Positions 8,349 through 18,985 are shown, counted from the first letter of the stretch. The stretch is DNA of 64,000 nt from Shinella sp. H4-D48 (GCF_022637395.1 NZ_CP093338.1:62001-126000), one strand, 5' to 3'. A program made the numbers and translations. Notes: a model not told the origin generated them from the letters alone.

Positions 8349-9260
8349 ATGACTGATGCTCGACCGTTGAGCGACCTTAAGCAGAGCGATCTTCTGGAAC
8401 GGATTCAGGAACGCTATGGCACGCTCAGGAAATCGGAGCGCATCGTCGCGGACTTCCTGCGGGAAAATGCCGGACGGCGTCTCGATTCATCCATTACGGA
8501 ACTCGGCCGCACGCTTGGCGTCTCGGAAGCCACGATCAGCCGCGTAAGCCGGGCGCTTGGCTATGACGGCTATTCGGACATGAAACTGTCGCTTGCCGAG
8601 GGCGCACGCGCACGCGCGAGCTTCGTCAACCTGCCGCTCGAGATCGAAGATACGGACTCCCTGATCAGCACATCGAGCAAGCTTGCCAATCTTCTGATTG
8701 CCGGCGTCGACGGCACGCAGCGCATGCTGGACGCCCACAGGCTCGAGCAGGCCGTGGAAGCGTTGCGCAATGCGCGCAAGATCGTCTTCGTCGGCGTAGG
8801 GGGTGCGGCGGCGATCTGCGACGAGGCCGCCCATATGTTTATGAAGGCGGGCTTCGAGGCCACCAGCCTGCGCGACGGCTATACCCAGACGATCGTCGCC
8901 GCGACGATGACCGAGAAGGACGTGATGGTCGGCATCTCGCATACCGGCACCACCGAGACCGTAACGGACGCTTTGCATCTGGCACGTGAGCGAAAGGCAA
9001 CGACGATTGCCATCACGAGCAATGTCGGTTCGGAGGTCGGGCGCGCTGCCGATGTCGCACTGACCACCTGGAGCGCGGGACAGCAGCTCGTCCCGCTGCA
9101 CGGCGACTTTCTGGAGGGACGGCTCAGCCAGCTGTTTTTGATCGACTTGCTTTATGTCGGCACGATCTTTCGTGCGGGCGAAGAACCGGCCAAGGCGCTG
9201 AAGGTCACAGGCGAGGCCCTCGAGAAACGCTATCGGCATAAAGGCGGAAAGGCCGGCTGA
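8349..9260 (+). CDS. RpiR-family transcriptional regulator (HTH plus SIS domain)
   Basis: A 303-residue regulator. Residues 1-80 are an HTH_6 domain (KSERIVADFLREN, then LGVSEATISRVSRALGYDGYSDMK). Residues from about 130 on form a SIS sugar-phosphate isomerase fold (IVFVGVGGAAAICDEAAHMF, VGISHTGTTETV, TIAITSNVGS). SIS domains of this family bind phosphosugars, so the effector is probably an intermediate of the surrounding pathway. It is divergent from the dehydrogenase operon and convergent with the phosphatase/aldolase operon. Shared GTAAAAAAT-like sequences in three nearby promoters make it the best candidate for the local regulator. Whether it activates or represses cannot be told. Confidence 0.9.
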   Translation: MTDARPLSDLKQSDLLERIQERYGTLRKSERIVADFLRENAGRRLDSSITELGRTLGVSEATISRVSRALGYDGYSDMKLSLAEGARARASFVNLPLEIEDTDSLISTSSKLANLLIAGVDGTQRMLDAHRLEQAVEALRNARKIVFVGVGGAAAICDEAAHMFMKAGFEATSLRDGYTQTIVAATMTEKDVMVGISHTGTTETVTDALHLARERKATTIAITSNVGSEVGRAADVALTTWSAGQQLVPLHGDFLEGRLSQLFLIDLLYVGTIFRAGEEPAKALKVTGEALEKRYRHKGGKAG

Positions 9261-9277
9261 ACGAACGGCCGGCCTTT
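9248..9277. terminator. Hairpin between convergent rpiR-family and cbbY-like genes
   Basis: AAAGGCCGGC at 9248-9257 pairs perfectly with GCCGGCCTTT at 9268-9277 around a 10-nt loop. It overlaps the regulator's stop codon. The run of T is short, so termination strength is uncertain, but its position between convergent genes fits a bidirectional terminator. Confidence 0.65.
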
Positions 9278-9301
9278 GATCGCAAAGCGGAATGCCGATC
9301 G

Positions 9302-10003
9302 TCAGGCGTCGATGAGTGCGCGGCAAAAAGAGATATCGACGTTTCCTGCATCCAGATCATCCACGACCCGGTCAGCGAGCGAAAAATCCTCCTCGCCGGT
9401 ATAGGACGAGATCGTCACGACGCAGTGCATGCCGGCCGCTTTGGCCGCGCGCAGCCCGTTGTTGCTGTCCTCGATCACCACGCAATGACCCGGATCGAGC
9501 CCGAGCGTCCGGGCGGCGAGGTTGTAGATATCCGGCGCCGGTTTCTTGGCGGCGACCACGTCGCCCGCGAAAACTCTAATCTTCTCGGACCTTTCAGGTC
9601 CAAGCATCACATCGACCACCGCCTGGACGGCCTTCTCGTTCGAGGTCGAGCAAACCGCGAGCGTGATACCGTTTGCGACGGCCTCGTCTACGATGCGTGC
9701 GATGCCAGGCCGAAGCGGGAGACTGCCCTCTTCGATCAGGCGCATGAAGATTGCGGTCTTGCGCTTGTGGATCGTCGCGATCAACGCGTCCCGGTCCTCG
9801 GTGCCCGCGGGCCAGCCCGTCTCATCGAAATGACGCCGCATGCGTTCCTTGCCGCCAGCGGTCAGAAGCAGTTCGCCATAGCGCTCGACCGACCAGACGC
9901 AGTCTATGCCGAGTTCGGCAAAGGCCTCGTTGAAGGAAACGCGGTGTCCGTCGCGCTCCGTATCGACGAGAACGCCGTCGCAATCGAAAATCAGAGCCTG
10001 CAT
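9302..10003 (-). CDS. CbbY-like HAD phosphatase / beta-phosphoglucomutase family
   Basis: A 233-residue HAD-IA protein. Motif I is MQALIFDCDGVLVDTERDGHR, cut here to its core FDCDGVLVDTE; a cap domain follows, then VCSTSNEKAV (motif II), AAKKPAPDIY (motif III) and VIEDSNNGLRAA (motif IV). This is the pattern of CbbY, which in Calvin-cycle bacteria degrades xylulose-1,5-bisphosphate. No RuBisCO or other Calvin gene is present, so here it more likely removes a bisphosphate or a misphosphorylated ketose made by the nearby aldolase or kinases. It starts 4 bp after the aldolase stop codon, so the two are surely co-transcribed. Confidence 0.82.
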   Translation of the reverse strand: MQALIFDCDGVLVDTERDGHRVSFNEAFAELGIDCVWSVERYGELLLTAGGKERMRRHFDETGWPAGTEDRDALIATIHKRKTAIFMRLIEEGSLPLRPGIARIVDEAVANGITLAVCSTSNEKAVQAVVDVMLGPERSEKIRVFAGDVVAAKKPAPDIYNLAARTLGLDPGHCVVIEDSNNGLRAAKAAGMHCVVTISSYTGEEDFSLADRVVDDLDAGNVDISFCRALIDA

Positions 10004-10007
10004 CGTT

Positions 10008-10883
10008 TCACGCCCCCGCAGCATGCGCGGCCTTGCCGGCCGATCCGAAGATGCGGATCATGTCAACGACGTCCTTCTTCATGGCGTCATATTGTCCGAC
10101 GATGAAAGGAAGCGGCTCTTCCAGCTTGGGCTTTTCCGCACGCACGCCGATAAAGCCTTCGATGAAGCGATGTTTGTGCATGGTCGAGATGTTGACCTTC
10201 GCGCAGCCGCCGGCGATGCAGCGGTCGAACTGTTCCTGGCTGAGCCCCGTCCCGCCATGCAGCGCAATCGGCACGGAAATCGATTGCGTGATGCGCTCGA
10301 GAAGATCATAGGCGATCTTCGGCTGCCCTTTGTAGAAACCATGTGCCGTCCCGATGGCGGGCGCGAAGACTGCGAGGTTCGGCATGTCCTTCACGAAAGC
10401 GAGGCATTCGTCGTAGTTTGCAAGGATCGCGGCATCCTCCGCCACGAACTTGTCGTCCTCGACGCCACCGATCGCACCGATCTCAGCCTCCAGCCCGACG
10501 CCGGCCTGTTCGGTCATGCGGTAGATTTCCTCCGAGCACGCCTTGTTCTCGGCAAAGGGCAGCGAGGAACCGTCGAACATGACCGATGACCAGCCGGCAT
10601 CGATACAGCGACGGATCACGTCCGCATCACTGCAATGGTCGAGATGAAGCGCCACCGGAACATCGACATCATCCGCCAGCATGCGCACCCAGGTGGCGAT
10701 CGCTTTGTAGCCCCAGTGCTTGATCGTCTTGACCGAGACCTGCACGATGATTGGCGCATCCAGCTCCGCCGCGCCCTCGATGATCGAGCGCACGCTGTTG
10801 TAATCGATCATGTTGAAGGCGGCGATGCCGTAGCGGGCCGCCTGCGCACGCTTCAGCATCGGACCCATAGTGACGAATGCCAT
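10008..10883 (-). CDS. Class II (zinc) fructose-bisphosphate/ketose-bisphosphate aldolase family
   Basis: A 291-residue class II aldolase. Zinc and catalytic motifs are visible: ALHLDHCSD (catalytic Asp and first Zn histidine), GLEAEIGAIGG, the second Zn histidine in GTAHGFYKG, and the phosphate-binding loops LHGGTGLS and KVNISTMH. Such enzymes cleave a ketose 1-phosphate or 1,6-bisphosphate to dihydroxyacetone phosphate and an aldehyde. The ATG at 10883 has GGAG 9 nt upstream and is preferred over the GTG at 10892. The length and the gene context (RpiR regulator, polyol transporter, CbbY-like phosphatase) suggest a pathway-specific aldolase rather than the glycolytic one. The real substrate is unknown. 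Confidence 0.87.
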   Translation of the reverse strand: MAFVTMGPMLKRAQAARYGIAAFNMIDYNSVRSIIEGAAELDAPIIVQVSVKTIKHWGYKAIATWVRMLADDVDVPVALHLDHCSDADVIRRCIDAGWSSVMFDGSSLPFAENKACSEEIYRMTEQAGVGLEAEIGAIGGVEDDKFVAEDAAILANYDECLAFVKDMPNLAVFAPAIGTAHGFYKGQPKIAYDLLERITQSISVPIALHGGTGLSQEQFDRCIAGGCAKVNISTMHKHRFIEGFIGVRAEKPKLEEPLPFIVGQYDAMKKDVVDMIRIFGSAGKAAHAAGA

Positions 10884-11097
10884 GACTTTCACTCCACCTG
10901 CCGGTTTTCGCCGCCTACGCCATGCGACGAAGCAGCACTATCGCTACAATCTCCCTAGCAAGAAGATGTATTCTTGTAAATTATTTTCTTAGCCGGAGCT
11001 GCGAAAAATCATTTGTCACACGCAGTTTAGCGCATAACTCAAAGAAGCCGCGACGCGATGCGCTCTCAACAGTCCCATCAATCTTCAAAATCATGAA

Positions 11098-11108
11098 ATA
11101 TTTTTTAC
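11098..11108. promoter_or_regulatory. Candidate operator ATATTTTTTAC upstream of the aldolase operon
   Basis: Read on the minus strand this is GTAAAAAATAT, followed by TTC. Near-identical copies occur at 19144-19154 and, in a longer imperfect palindrome, at 19102-19118. The surrounding 10884-11128 stretch has no gene. It is AT-rich and should hold the promoter of the aldolase and CbbY genes. The motif lies about 210 bp before the aldolase start. Confidence 0.35.
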
Positions 11109-11128
11109 TTCACCGCCACGACATGCAA

Positions 11129-11152
11129 ACGGCCGGGGCATGCCCCGGCCGT
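11129..11152 (-). terminator. Terminator after the polyol-binding protein gene
   Basis: A perfect 24-bp palindrome with the core GGCCGGGGCATGCCCCGGCC lies 25 bp beyond the stop codon of the binding protein, which is transcribed leftward. On that strand the stem is followed by TTTG. It would separate the transporter operon from the aldolase operon. Confidence 0.7.
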
Positions 11153-11177
11153 CGCCTTGTCTCAAAAGGAAAGAACC

Positions 11178-12899
<1,722 letters not shown>

Positions 12900-12981
12900 G
12901 GTATCCTCCCTAAGGTTTTGCGATTGCGACTGCATGTGCGAAGGTCCCTCCACTCTCTCCCGGGACCTTCATTCCTTTGCC

Positions 12982-13401
12982 TCACACGAAGCGGAACACG
13001 CCGATGGCGTAGACCACGGACAAGGCAAGAGCCCACCACAGGTTGGGACCGACAAGCCCCAGCCATGCGAGATGAATGAACGCCGAACCGAGCAGCGACA
13101 CGAACAGCCGGTCGCCGCGTGTCGTCTCGAAGCGCAGGATGCCGATGCGCGGCGAACCGCCGGGCCGCGCATATTCCCAGACCGCCATCAGCGCGATCAA
13201 CAGGAAGATGGTCAGGAAGAACATGGCCGTCGGGAACGACCAGGCCATCCAGCCGCCGGGGATGAGCGAGGCGAACCAGTCGCGCGCACCGTCCTTGACG
13301 GGCAGTGCGGCGACGAGAAGCCCGACAATCACGGCATAGAGGACGAGCACGGCGGCGAGTGCGACCGGCCAGCGAGTGTTGCGGTTGGCGACGGCGACCA
13401 T
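12982..13401 (-). CDS. Small membrane protein, DUF2160 / GlpU type
   Basis: A 139-residue protein with about four hydrophobic segments: a segment starting WPVALAAVLVLYAV, one around FPTAMFFLTIFLLIALMAV, and two C-terminal ones ending in WWALALSVVYAIGVFRFV. It corresponds to GlpU of the rhizobial glycerol ABC operon in size and position between permease and binding protein. Its function is not known; it may assist assembly or stability of the permease complex. The ATG at 13401 follows the permease stop at 13415, and the longer upstream frame overlaps the permease without an RBS. Confidence 0.78.
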   Translation of the reverse strand: MVAVANRNTRWPVALAAVLVLYAVIVGLLVAALPVKDGARDWFASLIPGGWMAWSFPTAMFFLTIFLLIALMAVWEYARPGGSPRIGILRFETTRGDRLFVSLLGSAFIHLAWLGLVGPNLWWALALSVVYAIGVFRFV

Positions 13402-13414
13402 AAGCCCCTCCCCT

Positions 13415-14305
13415 TCAGACCCGGCCAAGGGCAAAGCCCTTGGCGATGTAGTTGCGCACGAAGTAGATGACGAGCGCGCCCGGAATGATCGTCAGCACGC
13501 CGGCCGCGGCCAGCACGCCCCAGTCCATGCCCGACGCCGAGACCGTGCGGGTCATCGTGGCGGCGATCGGCTTGGCGTCCGTCGTCGTCAGCGTGCGGGC
13601 GATCAGAAGCTCCACCCAGGAGAACATGAAGCAGAAGAACGCCGCCACCCCGATGCCCGACGCAATCAGCGGCACGAAGATCCTGGTGAAGAAGCGCGGG
13701 AACGAATAGCCGTCGATATAGGCGGTCTCGTCGATCTCCTTGGGCACGCCCGACATGAAGCCTTCCAGGATCCACACCGCCAGCGGCACGTTGAACAGGC
13801 AATGCGCGATGGCCACCGCGATGTGGGTGTCGATCAGGCCGAAGGCCGAATAGAGCTGGAAGAACGGCAGCGCAAACACCGCCGGCGGCGCCATGCGGTT
13901 GGTCAGGAGCCAGAAGAACAGGTGCTTGTCGCCCAAAAACCGGTAGCGCGAGAACGCATAGGCCGCCGGCAGCGCCACCGACACCGAGATCACCGTGTTC
14001 ATGACCACATACAGGATCGAGTTGATATAGCCCGAATACCACGCCGGATCCGTGAAGATCACCGCATAGTTCCTCAGCGTCGGGTTCGCCGGCCACAACG
14101 ACACCGACGTCATGATCTCCGTGTTCGTCTTGAAGCTCATGTTCACAAGCCAGTAGATCGGCAAAAGCAAAAACACGATGTAAAACGTCGGCACAAGCCA
14201 GGACAGGCCGGCTTTGCTCTTGCGGCGGCCGAGCACGAGGCTCGTTGCCGGACGGCTTTGGGTATGCCCCGCATCGAGGGCCGCCGTCGAGGTGTTGAGG
14301 CTCAT
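13415..14305 (-). CDS. ABC transporter permease, GlpQ type
   Basis: A 296-residue inner-membrane permease of the carbohydrate-uptake-1 class (MalG-like). It has six predicted helices and the EAA coupling loop near VPKEIDETAYIDGYSFPRFFTRI. The first helix begins around LSWLVPTFYIVFLLLPIYWL. It pairs with the next permease upstream to form the translocation channel. The gene is followed after 13 bp by the GlpU-like gene, which supports one transcript. Confidence 0.9.
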   Translation of the reverse strand: MSLNTSTAALDAGHTQSRPATSLVLGRRKSKAGLSWLVPTFYIVFLLLPIYWLVNMSFKTNTEIMTSVSLWPANPTLRNYAVIFTDPAWYSGYINSILYVVMNTVISVSVALPAAYAFSRYRFLGDKHLFFWLLTNRMAPPAVFALPFFQLYSAFGLIDTHIAVAIAHCLFNVPLAVWILEGFMSGVPKEIDETAYIDGYSFPRFFTRIFVPLIASGIGVAAFFCFMFSWVELLIARTLTTTDAKPIAATMTRTVSASGMDWGVLAAAGVLTIIPGALVIYFVRNYIAKGFALGRV

Positions 14306-14375
14306 CGCATCGTCCTTTCGAAGTTCGCGGAACAGGCGTGGTTCAGGCTGAAAACTGGAGTCGATAAGATCGGGG

Positions 14376-15239
14376 TCACGCCTGATCCCCCTGTGTCATG
14401 ACCGTATAGAAGATCCAGGAAAGCAGCAGCACGATCAGGAAGTAGACGATCGACATGGCGGCTGCCGGACCCAGGTCGAACTGACCGACCGCCATCTTGA
14501 CGAGATCGATCGACAGGAAGGTCGTCGATGAACCGGGGCCACCGCCGGTAACGACAAAGGGCTCGGTGTAAATCATGAAGCTGTCCATGAAGCGCAGCAG
14601 GATAGCGATGAGCAGAACACGCTTCATCTTCGGAAGCTGGATGTAACGGAAGACAGCGAGGCGCGACGCACCGTCGATCTTGGCTGCCTGGTAGTAAGCT
14701 TCTGGAATGGAGACGAGGCCGGCATAGCACAGCAGCACGACAAGGCTCGTCCAGTGCCAGACATCCATGACGACGATCGTCACCCAGGCATCGACCGGGT
14801 CGGCGGCATAGGCGAAGGGAAAGCCGAGCTGGGTCAGCCCCCATCCGACAAGGCCGATATCGGCACGGCACAGCAACTGCCAGATCGTTCCTACGACATT
14901 CCACGGAATGAGGAGCGGCAGCGCCATGAAGATCAGGCAGACCGGCACGCCAAGCCCGTGACGCGGCATGTTGAGCGCGATGAAAATGCCCAGCGGGATC
15001 TGGATCGCCAGAATGACCGCAGAGAAGGCAAGGTTGCGAACAAGCGAATCCCAGAAGCGGGCGGAATCCAGCACCTGCGTAAACCAGTCGGTCCCCGCCC
15101 AGAAGAACTGGTTGTTGCCGAACGTATCCTGAACGGAATAGTTTACGACCGTCATCAGTGGGATAACCGCCGAGAAGGCGACCAGCAGCAGCACCGGTAG
15201 CACCATGAACCAGGCCTTGTTGTTCCAGGTCTTATCCAT
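14376..15239 (-). CDS. ABC transporter permease, GlpP type
   Basis: A 287-residue inner-membrane permease (MalF-like). Hydrophobic segments start at WFMVLPVLLLVAFSAVIPL. The EAA loop reads SIPEAYYQAAKIDGASRLAVF, cut here to its core EAYYQAAKIDGAS. It starts 3 bp after the stop of the ATPase gene, so translation is likely coupled. A 70-bp gap to the next permease is the largest inside the operon and holds no obvious promoter. Confidence 0.9.
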   Translation of the reverse strand: MDKTWNNKAWFMVLPVLLLVAFSAVIPLMTVVNYSVQDTFGNNQFFWAGTDWFTQVLDSARFWDSLVRNLAFSAVILAIQIPLGIFIALNMPRHGLGVPVCLIFMALPLLIPWNVVGTIWQLLCRADIGLVGWGLTQLGFPFAYAADPVDAWVTIVVMDVWHWTSLVVLLCYAGLVSIPEAYYQAAKIDGASRLAVFRYIQLPKMKRVLLIAILLRFMDSFMIYTEPFVVTGGGPGSSTTFLSIDLVKMAVGQFDLGPAAAMSIVYFLIVLLLSWIFYTVMTQGDQA

Positions 15240-15242
15240 GGC

Positions 15243-16313
15243 TCAGGCTCCCCTTTCGACGCGCCAGCTGTCGGCATAGATGTTGATGGCTTTGGGATCG
15301 AAGGCGATGCGGGCGTCCGCCGGCACCTCGTCCTCCTCCGGCATCACCGCCGCAACGGACTGGCCGGCAAATGTTGCGCGCACGATCTTGTGCCTGCCGA
15401 TATCTTCGACCTTGTCGATGCGGACGGGATGGCCCTCTCGGCCGATGCGGACGAATTCGGGGCGAATGCCCAATTCCAGTTTAGCAGCGACCTTCGGAGA
15501 CGGAGCGAAGCCGAGATCGATCCGCTCGCCGCCGATCACGGCAGTCGCGCCATCGACCTGCATTGGCAGGACATTCATGCCGGGCGAGCCAATAAAGTAG
15601 CCGACAAAGGTGTGGCGTGGTGTCTCGAAGAGCTCGGCTGGCGTGCCGATCTGCACGATCTGGCCATCGTACATGACGACGACCTTGTCGGCAAAAGTCA
15701 GCGCCTCCGTCTGGTCGTGGGTGACATAGACCATGGTAAAGCCGAACTGCCGGTGCAGCTTCTTGAGCTGCGAGCGCAGCTGCCATTTCATGTGCGGGTC
15801 GATGACGGTGAGCGGCTCGTCGAACAGGATCGCGTTCACATCATTGCGCACAAGGCCGCGGCCGAGCGAAATCTTCTGTTTCTGGTCCGCTGTCAGCCCG
15901 CGCGCCTTGCGGTTTGCCCGGTCAGCGAGCCCCGTCATCTCGAGAATCTCCTCGACCCGGCGCTTCACAGCACTCTCGGCCACGCCACGGTTACGCAGCG
16001 GGAAGGCCAGATTATCGTAAACGGTCATGGTGTCGTAGATGACCGGGAACTGGAAGACCTGTGCGATGTTGCGCGCTTCCGTCGGAAGGTCCGTCACATC
16101 CTCGCCATCGAACAGGATGCGACCCTCGGAAGGCTGCAAGAGGCCGGAGATGATGTTGAGCAGCGTGGTCTTGCCGCAACCGGAGGGGCCGAGCAGCGCA
16201 TAGGCCCCGCCGTCGCTCCACTCGTGATTGACCTCGCGCAGTGCGTAGTCATTCGGTGCTGAGGGGCGGATCCCATAGGCATGACGGATGTGATCGAGCG
16301 TGATGCGTGCCAT
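15243..16313 (-). CDS. ABC transporter ATPase with non-canonical signature motif, GlpT type
   Basis: A 356-residue ATPase with an N-terminal nucleotide-binding domain and a C-terminal TOBE-like regulatory part. Walker A is GPSGCGKTT, Walker B is AILFDEP, and the switch histidine is present in VYVTHDQTEA. The ABC signature is not LSGGQ but LTADQKQK. It is 12 bp after the second ATPase gene. In a heterodimer, this subunit's intact Walker A/B/His site would face the intact signature of the partner, while its own altered signature would face the partner's altered switch loop. Confidence 0.9.
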   Translation of the reverse strand: MARITLDHIRHAYGIRPSAPNDYALREVNHEWSDGGAYALLGPSGCGKTTLLNIISGLLQPSEGRILFDGEDVTDLPTEARNIAQVFQFPVIYDTMTVYDNLAFPLRNRGVAESAVKRRVEEILEMTGLADRANRKARGLTADQKQKISLGRGLVRNDVNAILFDEPLTVIDPHMKWQLRSQLKKLHRQFGFTMVYVTHDQTEALTFADKVVVMYDGQIVQIGTPAELFETPRHTFVGYFIGSPGMNVLPMQVDGATAVIGGERIDLGFAPSPKVAAKLELGIRPEFVRIGREGHPVRIDKVEDIGRHKIVRATFAGQSVAAVMPEEDEVPADARIAFDPKAINIYADSWRVERGA

Positions 16314-16325
16314 GAACTTTTCCCT

Positions 16326-17408
16326 CTATGCCGCCATCGCGACCGGCGCGCCGAGCGCCCTGCCATCCATGCCGAAGGCCATCAGATGGCGTGTATCGAC
16401 ATGGACGGTGATCAGCGCATCGGGCTCGATGTCGTGAATGCCGGGCGACAGCATGACCCAGCGGCTACCCTCGAATTCGATATGGACGAAGCTCTCCGAA
16501 CCCGCGATTTCCGAGATGGCAGTGCGCGCCTGAAGCGGCGCAGAACCTGGCGCCTGGCTGGAAAGCGAGAGGTGGTGCGGGTGAAAGGCGATGGTGCAGG
16601 GACCGTCTGCCAACTGGGACAGGTGCGGCGGCACTGCCAGAAGCGGCCGATCGCCGGCGGTGAACTGACCATTCCGCTTGACGACATCCATGGCGTTCAG
16701 CGGCGGATCGGCAAAGGTGCGTGCCGTCAGGAGATCGTTCGGCCGGCGATAGACATCGATAGTGCGGCCGAACTGCGTGATGCGGCCTTCGGACATCGTT
16801 GCCGTGTTGCCGCCCAGAAGCAGCGCTTCCGAAGGCTCCGTCGTTGCATAGACGAAGATCGCGCCGGAGGCGGCGAAGATTTTCGGCAGTTCCAGGCGAA
16901 GCTCCTCGCGCAGCTTGTAGTCGAGATTGGCAAGCGGCTCGTCGAGCAGCACGAGGCTGGCATTCTTGACGATGGCGCGGGCCAGAGCCGTGCGCTGCTG
17001 CTGGCCGCCGGACAGGTTGAGCGGCGTGCGGTCGAGATAGGGTGTGAGCTTGAGCAGTTCGGCCGCCTTGCGCACCTCGCGGTCGATGGTCGCCTTGTCG
17101 GCACCCTTGATGCGCATCGGCGAGGCGATGTTCTCGTAGACAGTCAAGGCGGGATAGTTGATGAACTGCTGGTAGACCATGGCGACGCCGCGATCCTGCA
17201 CGCGCACGCCCGTCACATCCTTGCCGTCGAACCAGACGGACCCCGCCGTCGGCGTGTCGAGCCCGGCCATCAACCGCATCAGCGATGTCTTGCCCGACAA
17301 GGTCGGACCAAGCAGCACGTTCAACGAGCCGCGCTCCAAAGCGAGCGATGTCGCATGGACATGCGTATCCCGGCCCACGATTTTTTCCACATGGCGCAAT
17401 TCAAGCAC
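16326..17408 (-). CDS. ABC transporter ATPase with non-canonical switch loop, GlpS type
   Basis: A 360-residue ATPase. Walker A is GPTLSGKTS, the signature LSGGQQQR is canonical, and Walker B is LVLLDEP. The switch-loop histidine is replaced: the usual VYVTHDQ appears as VYATTEPSEAL. The C-terminal domain carries a TOBE-like fold. Together with the next ATPase it would energise the polyol importer. The complementary defects in the two subunits suggest one active and one degenerate ATP site, a fixed feature of the GlpS/GlpT type as far as I recall. Confidence 0.9.
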   Translation of the reverse strand: MLELRHVEKIVGRDTHVHATSLALERGSLNVLLGPTLSGKTSLMRLMAGLDTPTAGSVWFDGKDVTGVRVQDRGVAMVYQQFINYPALTVYENIASPMRIKGADKATIDREVRKAAELLKLTPYLDRTPLNLSGGQQQRTALARAIVKNASLVLLDEPLANLDYKLREELRLELPKIFAASGAIFVYATTEPSEALLLGGNTATMSEGRITQFGRTIDVYRRPNDLLTARTFADPPLNAMDVVKRNGQFTAGDRPLLAVPPHLSQLADGPCTIAFHPHHLSLSSQAPGSAPLQARTAISEIAGSESFVHIEFEGSRWVMLSPGIHDIEPDALITVHVDTRHLMAFGMDGRALGAPVAMAA

Positions 17409-17443
17409 GGTTCAGTCCTCTTCAATGCGGTTGGGCGATGCGC

Positions 17444-18985
17444 TCAGCTTGCACAGGCAAGCGCCTGATCGCCGCTGCCGGCCGACCAGAGATCCGCCAC
17501 CATGTCGATGGCCGTGAGATAGGTCTTGTATTTCTGGCTGAGCACGGCCGCGCGTGCGCCATCCGGCTCGAGCCGCTGTTCGACATGGACCATGTTGGAG
17601 ATCGCGGTTGCCACATCCGGGTAGACGCCCGTTGCCACGGCCGCGCAGATCGCACCGCCCTTGGCGCCGAATTCACTGCCATTGGCGATTTCGACAGGTA
17701 GGCCGAGACCGTCGGCAAACATCTGCGCCCAGACACGACTGCGCGTGGGACCGCCCGCGAGCCTAATGACCTCGGGGTTGGCCGCATCAGGTCCTGTCAG
17801 CAGGTAGGTCATGTCGTAGCGATGGGCGAAGACCACGCCCTCATAGACCGCGCGCACAATATCGGGAAGCTGCACGCCGGCGCGAAGCCCGAGGAAGCCG
17901 CCCGGCGCACCGCGCGGGCCGTCATAGAGGAACGGGAAGAACAGGATGCCGTTGGTTCGGTCAATGGCGCCGGCGACGAGTTCGTTGCACACATCATAGA
18001 TGCTACGCCCCTCCAGCACCGCGCGCTGCGCTTCCGCCGACAGCATGGTCTTGCACAGCCATTCGAGATTGCTGGCCGAGGTCGGCGTCGCCGTCGTTGC
18101 CAACACCTGCCCATCGACGGGATAGGGTGTCTGGATCGTCGGGAGCGGGTTAAGTGCGGGCTTGCGATGGACCGTCGAATGGATGCTGAACGTGCCGGCA
18201 ACCGCTGCAAGCTGCCGGGAACTCACGGCACCAGACGCGAGGGCACAACCGACGACATCATACACGCCGCGCACGACGGGCGTTCCTTCACGAAGTCCGG
18301 TCAGGGCCGCAACGGATGCTGGAATATAACCTACCACCTCGACGGAAGGCCGAACCGGCGGAAGCTTTTCGAGCCACCCCTGCATGCCGGCGGCCTCGAA
18401 GGCCTCCCGGGAAATATCGGATTTCGTGACGTTGATGATGCCGGCACAGCCGCCGTCCGTAGGGTCCGTCGAGATATCGCCGCAAAGCCGCATGCGCAGG
18501 AAATCCTTGCAGGGCAGCATGTATCTGGCACGCCGCATCACCTCCGGCGCATTCTCCTGGAACCAGGCCATGATGGGAAAGGTCTGGCCCGGCCAGACCT
18601 GCTGCTCGATATGCCGCGAGACTTCGGCGGCAAGTCCAGAGCGCTTCCAGCGCTCGATAAGCGGTATGGAACGCGTATCGGTGGAGACCAGCCCGTTGGC
18701 GACCGCATTACCTTCCGCGTCGACGAAATACGCACCGCCACCATAGCCTGACGGCGTGACCGCAATGATGTCCGCGGGGTTGGTTCCGGTCTTTTCAAGT
18801 AGCACGCGCAGGCACTCGCAGGTCGCGCGCCACATGACGTCGGCGTCCCGCTCGGTCCAGCCCTCTTGGGGCAAAAGCATGATGTTTGGGCGACGCTCGC
18901 AGGCGAGCTCGTTTCCCTTGACGTCGAACAACACGACCTTGGTCATGGTGCCACCGGCGTCGATGCCGATCAGGCGTTCCCGCAT
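17444..18985 (-). CDS. FGGY-family polyol/sugar kinase
   Basis: A 513-residue two-domain kinase. The N-terminal phosphate-binding loop is LIGIDAGGTMTKVVLFD; DTRSIPLIERW and GYIPASVAALTGL lie in the middle; the C-terminal nucleotide-binding part includes IRLAGGPTRSRVWAQMFAD and EFGAKGGAICAAVA. The family phosphorylates glycerol, erythritol, xylulose and similar. Being first in the transporter operon and divergent from the EryB/GlpD-like dehydrogenase, it probably phosphorylates the incoming polyol. The ATG at 18985 has GAGGAGGAACC directly upstream, so the longer frame to 19027 is rejected. EryA-like and ribulokinase/xylulokinase-like roles are both possible. Confidence 0.85.
   Translation of the reverse strand: MRERLIGIDAGGTMTKVVLFDVKGNELACERRPNIMLLPQEGWTERDADVMWRATCECLRVLLEKTGTNPADIIAVTPSGYGGGAYFVDAEGNAVANGLVSTDTRSIPLIERWKRSGLAAEVSRHIEQQVWPGQTFPIMAWFQENAPEVMRRARYMLPCKDFLRMRLCGDISTDPTDGGCAGIINVTKSDISREAFEAAGMQGWLEKLPPVRPSVEVVGYIPASVAALTGLREGTPVVRGVYDVVGCALASGAVSSRQLAAVAGTFSIHSTVHRKPALNPLPTIQTPYPVDGQVLATTATPTSASNLEWLCKTMLSAEAQRAVLEGRSIYDVCNELVAGAIDRTNGILFFPFLYDGPRGAPGGFLGLRAGVQLPDIVRAVYEGVVFAHRYDMTYLLTGPDAANPEVIRLAGGPTRSRVWAQMFADGLGLPVEIANGSEFGAKGGAICAAVATGVYPDVATAISNMVHVEQRLEPDGARAAVLSQKYKTYLTAIDMVADLWSAGSGDQALACAS

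Noticed and set aside
9302-10883. Calvin-cycle fragment (cbbY plus cbbA-like aldolase)
   Set aside because: No RuBisCO, phosphoribulokinase or other Calvin genes; the neighbours are polyol genes and an RpiR regulator.
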